The notes beneath the pieces were generated by a model. The model was given only the letters and a program-made list of their open reading frames with translations. It did not search any database and was not told the origin of the DNA. Positions 1 through 8,101 of a stretch of DNA of 64,000 bases are shown piece by piece. Every line of letters begins with the position of its first letter. Positions within the stretch are counted from its first letter, which is position 1. The translations under genes were made by a program, and so were the position numbers. This DNA comes from Chryseobacterium sediminis (lineage in GTDB: Bacteria; Bacteroidota; Bacteroidia; Flavobacteriales; Weeksellaceae), in NCBI RefSeq assembly GCF_008386505.1, contig NZ_VUNZ01000005.1, forward strand, positions 62,001-126,000, in the 5' to 3' direction.

Positions 1-1
1 A

Positions 2-631
2 TTTGGCCTCGTAGGGAACAACGGAGCAGGAAAAACAACTCTTTTCAGCCTGATGCTGGATTTGATTCAGGCTACCACAGGATCTGTAAGTATTAACGGA
101 ATTAAAGTCAGTGAATCTGAAGCATGGAAAAATAAAGTGTCAGCCTTTGTAGACGATACATTTCTTATCGGCTATCTTACTCCGGAGGAATACTTTTACT
201 TCATTGGAGAGCTGAGAGGACAGAACAAAGCCTCTGTAGATGAATTCCTGAAGCCTTTTCACGATTTCTTCAACGGAGAAATCCTTAAATCCGGGAAATA
301 TGTCCGTGATCTTTCAAAAGGGAATCAGAAAAAAGTAGGAATTGTAGGGGCAATTATTGGGAATCCCGAAATTATTATTTTGGATGAGCCTTTTGCCAAT
401 CTGGATCCGTCCACACAGATTAAGCTTAAAAACCTGATCAAGGAATTATCCAAACAGGATGGTGTTACTTTCCTTATTTCCAGCCATGATCTTTCGCATA
501 CAACAGAAGTATGTAACAGAATAGTGGTAGTGAATAAAGGCCTTTTGGTAAAAGATATTCAGACCAACCCGGAAACTTTGAAAGATCTGGAACAATATTT
601 TGCAGATCAGGTTTCAGTTTCGGATATTTAA
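2..631 (+). CDS. ABC transporter ATP-binding protein (5' partial)
   Basis: This is the larger part of a cytoplasmic ABC ATPase that drives a membrane transporter; its first codons lie left of the window. From base 2 the frame opens at once on a Walker A loop (GNNGAGKTT). The signature LSKGNQKK follows at about base 311, Walker B (ILDEPFANLDP) at about 377 and the switch SSHD at about 479, so the ATPase looks complete and active. The length, about 210 visible residues with no fused membrane domain, fits the short ATPases of two-component ABC-2 type exporters. No permease lies downstream; it may be upstream, outside the window. The substrate cannot be read from the sequence. The next gene starts 18 bases on and may be co-transcribed. 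Confidence 0.9.
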   Translation, partial: FGLVGNNGAGKTTLFSLMLDLIQATTGSVSINGIKVSESEAWKNKVSAFVDDTFLIGYLTPEEYFYFIGELRGQNKASVDEFLKPFHDFFNGEILKSGKYVRDLSKGNQKKVGIVGAIIGNPEIIILDEPFANLDPSTQIKLKNLIKELSKQDGVTFLISSHDLSHTTEVCNRIVVVNKGLLVKDIQTNPETLKDLEQYFADQVSVSDI

Positions 632-648
632 TACCACAAAAAAGAGGT

Positions 649-1587
649 ATGAATACTATAGAATCACAAAATGTTACAGACTATCCAAATAGCAATACTA
701 TTTTCATGGTTTGGAAACTTAATGACAGCCCACAGCTGAAAGATATTTTTCAGGAGTTATGTGCTTTGGTTTTAAACCTTAATAATTCAGTTTTCAACCG
801 TTTTCCGGACAGCAGAGCAAGCTGTGTAATGGGAATTGGGGCCGAGGCCTGGAGAAAGCTTGAACTTCCGACCCCATTGCCAAAGGAACTAATCAATTTT
901 GAAGAAATAAAAGGAATAAAGCACACCGCTGTTTCTACTCCCGGAGATCTTCATTTTCACCTGAGAGCAGATAACAAAAGCCTGATTTTCGATATGGCAA
1001 TCGAAATATCCAAGTTATTGAGTTCAGTGGCGGAAAGTATTCTGGAGATTCATGGATTTAAATATTGGGATGCACGTTCCATTCTTGGTTTTGTAGACGG
1101 AACAGAAAATCCGCATGGAGATGACCGTGATTATTTTGCAAAAATAGGAGATGAAGACCTTCAATACAAAGGAGGAAGTTATCTTTTCGTTCAAAAATAC
1201 CTTCATAATATGGATGCCTGGAAAGGTTTGTCGACAGAAGATCAGGAGAAAGTAATAGGGAGATCAAAAGAAAATGATATTGAAATGTCTGATGATGTAA
1301 AACCTTCCAACTCACACATCGCTTTAGCTAATATTGAAGGAGAAAATGGAGAAGAATTGAAAATCGTCAGAGATAATATGCCTTTTGGGAATCCTTCTAC
1401 TAATGAGTTTGGAACCTATTTTATTGCCTATTCAAGCACATTTACAACAACAAAAAAGATGTTGACCCATATGTTTATAGGTGATCCGCCGGGAAATTAT
1501 GACAGAATTTTAGATTTCAGCACAGCAGTTACAGGGACACTTTTCTTTGTTCCTACCCGAAATATGCTTGATGAATTCTCAGGATAA
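649..1587 (+). CDS. Dyp-type peroxidase
   Basis: This is a dye-decolorizing (DyP) haem peroxidase of 312 residues, which uses hydrogen peroxide to oxidise organic substrates. The family motif GFVDG with the catalytic aspartate is at residues 147-151 (Asp150). The proximal haem histidine is probably His223 in NSHIALANI and the distal arginine Arg241 in KIVRDNMPFG. There is no Sec or Tat signal peptide, so it should be cytoplasmic or encapsulated. I see no encapsulin gene beside it and no obvious C-terminal targeting tail. It begins 18 bases after the ABC ATPase and is closed by a terminator at 1593. The physiological substrate is unknown. Confidence 0.9.
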   Translation: MNTIESQNVTDYPNSNTIFMVWKLNDSPQLKDIFQELCALVLNLNNSVFNRFPDSRASCVMGIGAEAWRKLELPTPLPKELINFEEIKGIKHTAVSTPGDLHFHLRADNKSLIFDMAIEISKLLSSVAESILEIHGFKYWDARSILGFVDGTENPHGDDRDYFAKIGDEDLQYKGGSYLFVQKYLHNMDAWKGLSTEDQEKVIGRSKENDIEMSDDVKPSNSHIALANIEGENGEELKIVRDNMPFGNPSTNEFGTYFIAYSSTFTTTKKMLTHMFIGDPPGNYDRILDFSTAVTGTLFFVPTRNMLDEFSG

Positions 1588-1592
1588 AATAT

Positions 1593-1623
1593 AAAGGCTG
1601 TCCCATTCCAGGGCAGCCTTTTT
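1593..1623 (+). terminator. Intrinsic terminator after the DyP peroxidase
   Basis: AAAGGCTG pairs with CAGCCTTT, extended inside by CCC/GGG with one bulged T, and the stem runs into a T tract. It closes the ABC-DyP transcript before the sigma factor gene. Confidence 0.8.
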
Positions 1624-1652
1624 AAATAATATCAATAATTTTTTCAAAAAAT

Positions 1653-1680
1653 TGTAACCTTTTTTTGTTTTGATTGTCTT
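1653..1680 (+). promoter_or_regulatory. Candidate ECF-type promoter of the sigma factor operon
   Basis: TGTAACC at 1653-1659 is followed after 16 bases by GTCTTTA at 1676. This differs from the housekeeping TTTG/TAnnTTTG pattern seen elsewhere in the window and resembles the TGTAAC / GTC promoters used by many ECF sigma factors. It lies 22 bases upstream of the sigma gene start, so autoregulation is a reasonable inference. Confidence 0.45.
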
Positions 1681-1701
1681 TAGTATAGAAACAGCATAAG
1701 C

Positions 1702-2262
1702 ATGAAACTCTTGTTCGGAAATAAAAAGAATGATTTGTTGAGCCTCCTGAAAAAACAGGATCCGGCTGCACAGAAGATTTTCTATGAACAGAATGTAAAG
1801 AGATTCCTGAGTGTAAGCAAAAGCTATGTGAGCGATTTGTATCAGGCAGAAGATTGTCTCATTAAAGCATTCTGTAAAATTTTTAAGCACATAGAAAGCT
1901 TCAGGGGAGAGTCGAATCTGGAAAGCTGGGCAAGAAGAATTGTGGTGAATGAATGCCTGAACTTTATCAAAAGCCATAAAACAGTGTTCTACCTGGATGA
2001 GATCAACCAGTCTTTTCATGAAGACATCCACGAGCCGGAGATTGATTGTGATTTTAACGCACAGGAACTCTTAGATCAGCTCCCTGATGCCTACAGAATG
2101 GTTTTTAATCTGTATGTGCTGGAAGGATATTCTCATCAGGAGATTGCTGATACTTTGCAGATCTCAATGGCTGTCAGCAAAACACAGCTGTTTAGAGCAA
2201 AAGAAAAATTAAGAAAGATCTACTTTCAACAACAAAAAAAAGTGAAAAATGAAAACGTCTAA
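1702..2262 (+). CDS. RNA polymerase sigma factor, ECF (sigma-70 family)
   Basis: This 186-residue protein has the two-domain ECF layout. Region 2 covers about residues 20-95 (AEDCLIKAFCKIFKHIESFR, then ESWARRIVVNECLNFI). Region 4 covers about residues 125-175, with the helix-turn-helix GYSHQEIADTLQIS. It directs RNA polymerase to a small regulon, usually cell-envelope genes. Its stop overlaps the start of the next gene by 14 bases, so that membrane protein is very probably its translationally coupled regulator. A TGTAACC/GTC promoter just upstream suggests that it activates itself. The region between the domains is acidic and has no extra domain. Confidence 0.92.
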   Translation: MKLLFGNKKNDLLSLLKKQDPAAQKIFYEQNVKRFLSVSKSYVSDLYQAEDCLIKAFCKIFKHIESFRGESNLESWARRIVVNECLNFIKSHKTVFYLDEINQSFHEDIHEPEIDCDFNAQELLDQLPDAYRMVFNLYVLEGYSHQEIADTLQISMAVSKTQLFRAKEKLRKIYFQQQKKVKNENV

Positions 2263-2857
2263 AGATACTATTGAGTCTCAGATCAAAAAACAGATCAACG
2301 AAAGAGAGGTTACCCCATCTCGGGATCTCTGGTCTGAAATTGAGCTTCAAAACAGCAACAATAGCCGTTCTAAATCAAAAATGAACTGGTTTTTAGTGGC
2401 TGCCTGCTTAATGTTGACATTGAGCTTAGGAACTGTTCTGTTTTTTCTCAATCAACCTTCAGAAATTCAACCTGAAATAGTAAAGAAAGCAGAAAAAAAT
2501 AAGTCAGAGGAAATCTTAAAAGACCCAATTCAACATGATACACCTCTGGCTGCTCAGAATAATGATAAAAAGGAAGTAAAGAAAATATCTTCCCAAGATA
2601 AAGAAGAAGTGATTTCTGCAGTAGCAATAGGTCAAAATAAAATTATTCCCAGAGAAACTCCATTGAAAAAACTGGAAATTCCTCAGATTTCTAGTCCTAA
2701 GCTTATCGCAAAAGCCGATTCTTTAAAAACTCCGGTTAAAAGAAAAAAATATGTAGACCCTTCTACACTTCTTTTTTCAGTAGAACATAAAGATGTCATT
2801 GAAAAAACTAAAGATGGAAGTAATGTGGCTACTACTATTGACCTGAATGCCAGATAA
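2249..2857 (+). CDS. Single-pass membrane protein, probable anti-sigma partner
   Basis: This 202-residue protein has a cytoplasmic N-terminus of about 45 residues, including a TPSRDLWSEIE stretch that recurs at the N-terminus of Bacteroidetes anti-sigma-like proteins. One membrane segment follows at about residues 46-67. The long periplasmic tail is rich in lysine, glutamate and proline and looks disordered. It starts inside the sigma gene (14-base overlap), which is the usual arrangement of an ECF sigma factor and its membrane antagonist. I recognise no named domain, and the cytoplasmic part is short for a classical anti-sigma domain. The anti-sigma role therefore rests on context. Confidence 0.65.
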   Translation: MKTSKDTIESQIKKQINEREVTPSRDLWSEIELQNSNNSRSKSKMNWFLVAACLMLTLSLGTVLFFLNQPSEIQPEIVKKAEKNKSEEILKDPIQHDTPLAAQNNDKKEVKKISSQDKEEVISAVAIGQNKIIPRETPLKKLEIPQISSPKLIAKADSLKTPVKRKKYVDPSTLLFSVEHKDVIEKTKDGSNVATTIDLNAR

Positions 2858-2886
2858 ATTATCCGAAAAAATTAAAAATTAATAAT

Positions 2887-3930
2887 ATGATCAAGAAATT
2901 AATCGTAATGGGATTGCTATGCTCTGTTTCAGCATCGTTCTATGCACAGAAGAAAGCTCTGAATATTAATCTGTCTTCTAAAAAAGACACCGAAGTAAGC
3001 CCGATTGTAAAAGAGAAGGTGGAAGAATATGCCACGAAAATCAATGCCATTATTCAGGAAGAAAAAAAGCTCATGGAAGAAGAACTGGTGGTTTTGCAGG
3101 CAAGAAACCTTGATAAAGCAGAATTTGATAGAGAGAAAGCTCAGATCGCAGACCGTTATTCTGAGAAAATGGATAAGAGAATTGAAGAGCTTGGATTCGA
3201 TTTGGACGATGTTATTCAGAAGCAGGTAAGATATTCTCTCTTAAATACTGATGTGACTTCTAAAGAAGAGCTTAAAGAAAAATTGTTGAAAAAGTTCCGT
3301 CCCAGCAGAAGCTTTACAGGATATTTCTCTTACGGAATCATGACACTGACGAATAGCTCTCCGGATAACGAACTGGATAAAAATATCGGTTATGCCAATA
3401 ACTTAGAATTTGGTCTGAAACTGAACTATCAACTTAGCAGAACAAGTCCGTGGGCTGTTATTTCGGGATTAGGATTTTCCTGGAGAACCGTAAGAGCAGA
3501 TAATAATATGCTTTTTACAAGAAGTGCAGATCAGGGAGTCGCTTTGGCTCAGTACAATGGGAATCTTGATAAAAGTAAGCTGAGAACCGGGTATATCATG
3601 GTTCCTCTTGGTATGCAGTATAATTTTTCCAAGCTTAAAAATGGCGGGATGGATGTTCAATACAGAAGTTATTATACCGGATTTAAAATTGGAGCCAATG
3701 TATATGGAGGTGTAAAAATGTCTACGAACAATATTGTAAAAGGAATTGATGGTGAAACCAGAGACCGCGGAAATTATCAGGTGAATCCTTTTGTGTATGG
3801 AGCGCAGCTTACTTTCTCTTACAACAGTTTCAGTTTATTTGTTAAAAAAGATTTCAGCAATTTCTTTAAAGACAGTTATTTTAAAAATGATAAAGCATTA
3901 ATATTCGGTTTAAGCATTGGATTAGATTAA
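2887..3930 (+). CDS. Secreted outer-membrane beta-barrel-like protein with coiled coil
   Basis: This 347-residue protein begins with a signal peptide (MIKKLIVMGLLCSVSASFYA). An amphipathic, charged segment at about residues 40-95, rich in E, K and A, probably forms a coiled coil. From about residue 135 to the C-terminus it shows alternating aromatic and polar residues typical of transmembrane beta-strands, ending in a barrel-like strand (LIFGLSIGLD). It should sit in the outer membrane, with the coiled coil possibly in the periplasm. It follows the sigma and anti-sigma genes by 29 bases and is probably a regulon member in the same operon. The function is unknown. Confidence 0.7.
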   Translation: MIKKLIVMGLLCSVSASFYAQKKALNINLSSKKDTEVSPIVKEKVEEYATKINAIIQEEKKLMEEELVVLQARNLDKAEFDREKAQIADRYSEKMDKRIEELGFDLDDVIQKQVRYSLLNTDVTSKEELKEKLLKKFRPSRSFTGYFSYGIMTLTNSSPDNELDKNIGYANNLEFGLKLNYQLSRTSPWAVISGLGFSWRTVRADNNMLFTRSADQGVALAQYNGNLDKSKLRTGYIMVPLGMQYNFSKLKNGGMDVQYRSYYTGFKIGANVYGGVKMSTNNIVKGIDGETRDRGNYQVNPFVYGAQLTFSYNSFSLFVKKDFSNFFKDSYFKNDKALIFGLSIGLD

Positions 3931-3954
3931 ATAACCATTGATTGATAGTAAACA

Positions 3955-3983
3955 AAAAACTCCGGATTTTACCCGGAGTTTTT
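3955..3983. terminator. Bidirectional terminator between converging genes
   Basis: A perfect 11-bp stem, AAAAACTCCGG with CCGGAGTTTTT, encloses a 7-base loop. The A tract on one side and the T tract on the other let it end both the sigma operon (plus) and fumC (minus). Confidence 0.85.
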
Positions 3984-4005
3984 GTTATGGTTAAGGCAAG
4001 AAGTG

Positions 4006-5400
4006 TTATTTTAAAATTCCTACCATGTCTTCTGGTTTTACCCATTCGTCAAACTGTTCAGCAGTTAACAGACCAAGATTGATGGCTTCTTCCTTCAATG
4101 TAGTTCCGTTTTTATGAGCTGTTTTAGCAATCTTGGCTGCATTTTCATACCCGATGTGAGTATTTAAAGCTGTAACAAGCATTAAAGATTTGTCAACAAG
4201 CTCTTTAATTCTCTCATGATTCGGTTCAATACCTACAGCACAATGGTCGTTGAAAGAAATACATGCATCAGCAATCAATTGGGCAGATTGTAAGAAATTG
4301 TAAGCCATTACCGGTTTGAAAACATTCAGTTCATAATTCCCCTGAGTTCCTGCAAACGAAATTGTAGTGTCATTTCCTAAAACCTGAGCGCAAACCATTG
4401 TTAAAGCTTCATTTTGTGTAGGATTTACTTTTCCTGGCATGATTGAAGATCCCGGTTCATTCTCAGGAATATGAATTTCCCCGATTCCGGAACGTGGTCC
4501 TGATGCCAATAATCTTACATCCTGAGCAATTTTATATAAAGAAACAGCCAGTTGCTTTAAAGCTCCGTGAGATTCAACAATGGCATCGTGTGCTGCAAGA
4601 GCTTCAAATTTATTTTCAGCAGTAATAAAAGGATGTTTCGTAAACTGAGAAATATATTCTGCCACTTTTACATCATACCCGTTAGGAGTATTCAATCCTG
4701 TTCCTACAGCAGTTCCTCCTAATGCCAATTCAGAAAGATGAGGTAAAGTATTTCTTAAAGCTCTCAATCCAAATTCCAATTGAGCCACATATCCGGAAAA
4801 TTCCTGTCCCAGAGTAAGTGGTGTAGCATCCATTAAATGGGTTCTCCCGATTTTTACAACGTCTTTGAATGCCTTAGACTTTTCAGCAAGCGTGTTTTTT
4901 AATTTCTCAACTGCAGGAATCGTTACTTCCACTACTTTTGTGTAGGCTGCAATGTGCATGGCAGTAGGATAGGTATCATTGGAAGATTGGGATTTGTTGA
5001 CATCGTCATTCGGGTGGATTTCAGATTTTTCACCTAATGTTCCGCCGTTATTAACGTGAGCCCTGTTTGAAACTACTTCATTGATATTCATATTCGACTG
5101 TGTTCCTGAACCTGTCTGCCAGATCACCAAAGGAAACTGGTCATTAAGTTTTCCTTCCAGAATTTCATCACATACTTTGGCGATCATGTCTCTTTTTTCA
5201 GCAGGAAGTACTCCCAGGTCAGTGTTGGTATAAGCAGCTGCCTTTTTCAGATATGCAAAAGCCTCAATGATTTCATGCGGCATTGACCCCTCAGGCCCGA
5301 TTTTGAAATTATTTCTGGAACGTTCTGTCTGCGCACCCCAAAATTTATCTGCAGGTACCTGCACTTCTCCCATGGTGTCTTTTTCTATTCTGTAATTCAT
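4006..5400 (-). CDS. fumC: Fumarate hydratase class II
   Basis: FumC reversibly hydrates fumarate to malate in the TCA cycle as an iron-independent cytoplasmic homotetramer. The 464-residue length is normal for the family. The fumarase/aspartase signature GSSIMPGKVNP is intact, with the SS-loop serines at residues 318-319; the substrate-binding stretches TGSGTQSNMN and GRTHLMDATP are also present. It lies 1 base downstream of a small secreted-protein gene on the same strand. A class I iron-sulfur fumarase is encoded divergently just to the right, so the cell has both types. Confidence 0.97.
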   Translation of the reverse strand: MNYRIEKDTMGEVQVPADKFWGAQTERSRNNFKIGPEGSMPHEIIEAFAYLKKAAAYTNTDLGVLPAEKRDMIAKVCDEILEGKLNDQFPLVIWQTGSGTQSNMNINEVVSNRAHVNNGGTLGEKSEIHPNDDVNKSQSSNDTYPTAMHIAAYTKVVEVTIPAVEKLKNTLAEKSKAFKDVVKIGRTHLMDATPLTLGQEFSGYVAQLEFGLRALRNTLPHLSELALGGTAVGTGLNTPNGYDVKVAEYISQFTKHPFITAENKFEALAAHDAIVESHGALKQLAVSLYKIAQDVRLLASGPRSGIGEIHIPENEPGSSIMPGKVNPTQNEALTMVCAQVLGNDTTISFAGTQGNYELNVFKPVMAYNFLQSAQLIADACISFNDHCAVGIEPNHERIKELVDKSLMLVTALNTHIGYENAAKIAKTAHKNGTTLKEEAINLGLLTAEQFDEWVKPEDMVGILK

Positions 5401-5401
5401 A

Positions 5402-5851
5402 TTATTTATTTGATTTTTCTTTTGTTAAAATGAGATCCTTTATATCGGCCATATCCCTCCCCACATCATAGCTTATAAAACATGTTGGCCCAACTGATTT
5501 TAAATTTAGTCTCATGCTGTTCTGCAAGACATTAGATAGAGTTAAAGTTCCTGTTGAAAACATGCAATCTTCGTAGCGTTGTGAAGAAAATTTAGCCTCT
5601 TTAATAGAAATAACAAACTCATTTTTTTCATTAGTTGTTACATCAGATTTTAAAATTGTAAACCTTTCATTTTGAAAATTGATAAATGAAAACGTAACCG
5701 AATCAGGTGTTTTTTCCAAAATCTCAAATTTAATGGGATGATCTTCAACTTTTCCGTTCCAAGTTCCTGAAAGCTGGATTGTACTTTCATATTGTCCGAA
5801 ACTGCTACCGTACATTATAAAACACAGAAAAAGGATTAATATATTTTTCAT
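5402..5851 (-). CDS. Small secreted protein of unknown function
   Basis: This 149-residue protein has a signal peptide of about 19 residues (MKNILILFLCFIMYGSSFG, cleaved before QYEST). The mature part looks beta-rich, in the style of a lipocalin-like or calycin-like domain (LSGTWNGKVEDHPIKFEIL), with two cysteines at about 97 and 124 that could pair. The LSGTW opening recalls small periplasmic lipocalin-like domains, but I cannot assign a family. Its stop is 1 base from the fumC start, so the two are probably co-transcribed, although no functional link is evident. Confidence 0.7.
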   Translation of the reverse strand: MKNILILFLCFIMYGSSFGQYESTIQLSGTWNGKVEDHPIKFEILEKTPDSVTFSFINFQNERFTILKSDVTTNEKNEFVISIKEAKFSSQRYEDCMFSTGTLTLSNVLQNSMRLNLKSVGPTCFISYDVGRDMADIKDLILTKEKSNK

Positions 5852-5998
5852 TCAATTGAATTATGCAATTTTAAAATCTTTTTGCTATTACAATAACTTT
5901 CTATAAAGGTACTTATAAACTCAAAAACCCGCAATTTATAATCATTATAAATATCAATTTAAATGACTGATTTTACTCATATTTTTTTTAATGAGACG

Positions 5999-6006
5999 TA
6001 TTTTTG
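5999..6006 (+). promoter_or_regulatory. -7 promoter box of the class I fumarase gene
   Basis: TATTTTTG matches TAnnTTTG exactly and lies 17 bases before the ATG at 6023. A TTTT at about 5971 could serve as a weak -33 element, though no TTTG is found at the right distance. Confidence 0.6.
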
Positions 6007-6022
6007 CACAAACAAAAATTGA

Positions 6023-7630
6023 ATGGACTTTAGATATCAGGATCCGTATCCAATTCAGAAAGATGATACGGTGTATAAGAAGCTTACATCAGATTATGTA
6101 AAGGTTGAAAAACTGGGTGAAAGAGAAATTTTAACGATTGATCCGAAAGGACTGGAGTTATTAGCCGAAGAAGCGATGGCAGATGTTTCTTTCATGCTTC
6201 GTTCTTCACACCTGGAAAGCCTTAGAAGAATCATTGATGATCCTGAAGCTACAGATAATGACAGATTCGTTGCTTATAACCTTTTGCAAAATGCTGCTGT
6301 AGCTGTTGAAGGGGCTCTTCCTTCATGCCAGGATACGGGAACAGCTATCGTGATGGGAAAGAAGGGAGAAAATGTATACACAGGAGTAGAGGACGGGGAA
6401 TACCTGAGCAAAGGAATTTTCAATACTTATCAAAAAAGAAACTTAAGATATTCTCAGGTAGTTCCTTTGACGATGTTTGATGAAAAGAATTCAGGGTCTA
6501 ACCTTCCTGCGCAGATTGATATCTATGCAAAAAAAGGAGATTATTACGAATTCTTATTCTTAACAAAAGGAGGAGGTTCAGCCAATAAAACATTCTTATA
6601 CCAAAAAACGAAATCTTTATTAAACGAAAAATCTCTTGAAGAGTTCGTCAAAGAAAGAATTTCAGACTTGGGAACAGCTGCTTGCCCGCCTTACCACTTA
6701 GCATTGGTAATTGGAGGAACTTCAGCAGAAGCAAACCTTGCCGCAGTGAAAAAAGCGTCTGCAAAATATTATGATCATCTTCCAACAGAAGGAAATGAGG
6801 CAGGACAAGCATTCAGAGACCTTGAATGGGAAGCAAAAGTTCAGAAAATCTGCCAGGAAAGTGCAATTGGGGCTCAGTTTGGAGGAAAATACCTTACTCA
6901 CGACGTAAGAGTGATCAGACTTCCGAGACACGCTGCATCTTGCCCTGTAGGAATGGGAGTTTCCTGTTCTGCGGATAGAAATATTAAAGGGAAAATCACA
7001 AAAGAAGGAATCTTCCTTGAGCAGTTGGAGCAGGATCCGAAAAGATTTTTACCTGATACCCCTCCACATCTGGAAGAAGCAGTTGAGATTAATCTAAATA
7101 AACCAATGCCGGAAATTCTTGCAGAACTTTCCAAATATCCGATCAAAACAAGATTGAAGCTGAACGGAACATTGATTGTAGCAAGAGATATCGCACACGC
7201 AAAAATCAAAGAAATTATTGACAGCGGAAAACCAATGCCGGAATATTTCAAAAACCACCCGATCTATTATGCGGGACCGGCAAAAACTCCGGAAGGAATG
7301 GCTTCAGGAAGTTTCGGGCCTACTACTGCAGGAAGAATGGACGTATATGTTGACGAATTCCAAAGCCATGGCGGAAGCATGATTATGCTTGCAAAAGGAA
7401 ACAGAAGTAAAGATGTTACCAATGCCTGTCATAAATACGGAGGTTTCTACCTTGGATCTATCGGAGGACCGGCAGCTATCCTGGCCAAAGACAATATTGT
7501 GTCTGTAGATGTAGTAGACTTCCCGGAATTAGGAATGGAAGCGGTAAGAAAAATCGAAGTAAAAGACTTCCCTGCATTCATTATTTCCGATGATAAAGGC
7601 AATGATTTCTTTGCAAATCTTGCTCACTAA
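6023..7630 (+). CDS. Fumarate hydratase class I ([4Fe-4S])
   Basis: This is a 535-residue single-chain class I fumarase of the FumA/FumB type, an oxygen-sensitive [4Fe-4S] enzyme for fumarate/malate interconversion. The three expected cluster cysteines are present: Cys102 (PSCQDTGTA), Cys221 (TAACPPYH) and Cys307 (ASCPVGMG). The alpha-like part (to about residue 340) is followed by the beta-like C-terminal swivelling domain (GTLIVARDIAHAKI, then GPTTAGRMD). It is divergent from fumC and the small secreted-protein gene. Iron limitation or oxidative stress would be expected to shift work to FumC; this is inference from the family, not from regulatory sites seen here. Confidence 0.95.
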   Translation: MDFRYQDPYPIQKDDTVYKKLTSDYVKVEKLGEREILTIDPKGLELLAEEAMADVSFMLRSSHLESLRRIIDDPEATDNDRFVAYNLLQNAAVAVEGALPSCQDTGTAIVMGKKGENVYTGVEDGEYLSKGIFNTYQKRNLRYSQVVPLTMFDEKNSGSNLPAQIDIYAKKGDYYEFLFLTKGGGSANKTFLYQKTKSLLNEKSLEEFVKERISDLGTAACPPYHLALVIGGTSAEANLAAVKKASAKYYDHLPTEGNEAGQAFRDLEWEAKVQKICQESAIGAQFGGKYLTHDVRVIRLPRHAASCPVGMGVSCSADRNIKGKITKEGIFLEQLEQDPKRFLPDTPPHLEEAVEINLNKPMPEILAELSKYPIKTRLKLNGTLIVARDIAHAKIKEIIDSGKPMPEYFKNHPIYYAGPAKTPEGMASGSFGPTTAGRMDVYVDEFQSHGGSMIMLAKGNRSKDVTNACHKYGGFYLGSIGGPAAILAKDNIVSVDVVDFPELGMEAVRKIEVKDFPAFIISDDKGNDFFANLAH

Positions 7631-7673
7631 TTAGTTTAAAATTAAAATAAATAATAAAATACAGCGCTGATCT

Positions 7674-7705
7674 TTTGTGTAAAAAAGAAAAAAGCTTTAT
7701 TTTTG
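7674..7705 (+). promoter_or_regulatory. Housekeeping promoter TTTG-N20-TATTTTTG
   Basis: TTTG at 7674-7677 and TATTTTTG at 7698-7705 are both exact matches at 20-base spacing. The box covers the TTG at 7703, which would be an in-frame start for the downstream gene. The next ATG at 7724 is therefore the start. Confidence 0.75.
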
Positions 7706-7723
7706 CCTAAAATCTTAAAGAGA

Positions 7724-8008
7724 ATGATAACGATATTATCAGCATTTTGGCCATTCTACCAGTTCCTTTGGACTATATTCTTCATTACTATGTTCTTAGT
7801 AGGATTCTGGTGTATTTTTATGTTCTTCGGATTAGTAATCCCAATGTGGCTAACTGAAGGTTTGAAAGAGTATTTCGGAAAAGTAAAACCTTTTGATCCT
7901 GAAGATATCAGAAGAAAGCTTATTTCTGAGCAGGAAGGTGTAGAAGTTATCTATAACGAGCCTAAAGGAAACGGACCTTTCCTTCACGATCACGGACATC
8001 ATCATTAA
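7724..8008 (+). CDS. Small membrane protein with histidine-rich tail
   Basis: This 94-residue protein has two closely spaced, very hydrophobic segments at about residues 3-27 and 29-45 (aromatic-rich, WPFYQFLWTIFF). An amphipathic soluble tail follows and ends in HDHGHHH. The start at 7724 is chosen because the upstream TTG at 7703 lies inside the -7 promoter box. The gene has its own promoter and a terminator at 8073. I do not recognise the family; the histidine tail could bind a divalent metal. Its place right after the iron-sulfur fumarase is suggestive, but no more. Confidence 0.7.
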   Translation: MITILSAFWPFYQFLWTIFFITMFLVGFWCIFMFFGLVIPMWLTEGLKEYFGKVKPFDPEDIRRKLISEQEGVEVIYNEPKGNGPFLHDHGHHH

Positions 8009-8072
8009 TTGATTGTCATTGCTTTTTCACCTGAATTCTGAAAAAGTAATATCAAAGCAAAACAACATATAC

Positions 8073-8101
8073 AAAACCGCTTAAGCAATTAGGCGGTTTT
8101 T
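8073..8101. terminator. Bidirectional terminator
   Basis: AAAACCGC pairs with GCGGTTTT around a 12-base loop, with A and T tracts outside. It ends the small membrane protein gene (plus) and lies against the AraC stop codon (minus). A second hairpin, CTTTTTCA with TGAAAAAG, sits just upstream at 8022-8046. Confidence 0.75.

Noticed and set aside
1579..2031. Antisense open frame of 150 codons over the sigma factor
   Set aside because: The sigma factor frame has clear domains; the antisense translation shows no recognisable motif.
7703..7723. TTG start for the small membrane protein
   Set aside because: The TTG is part of an exact TATTTTTG promoter box.
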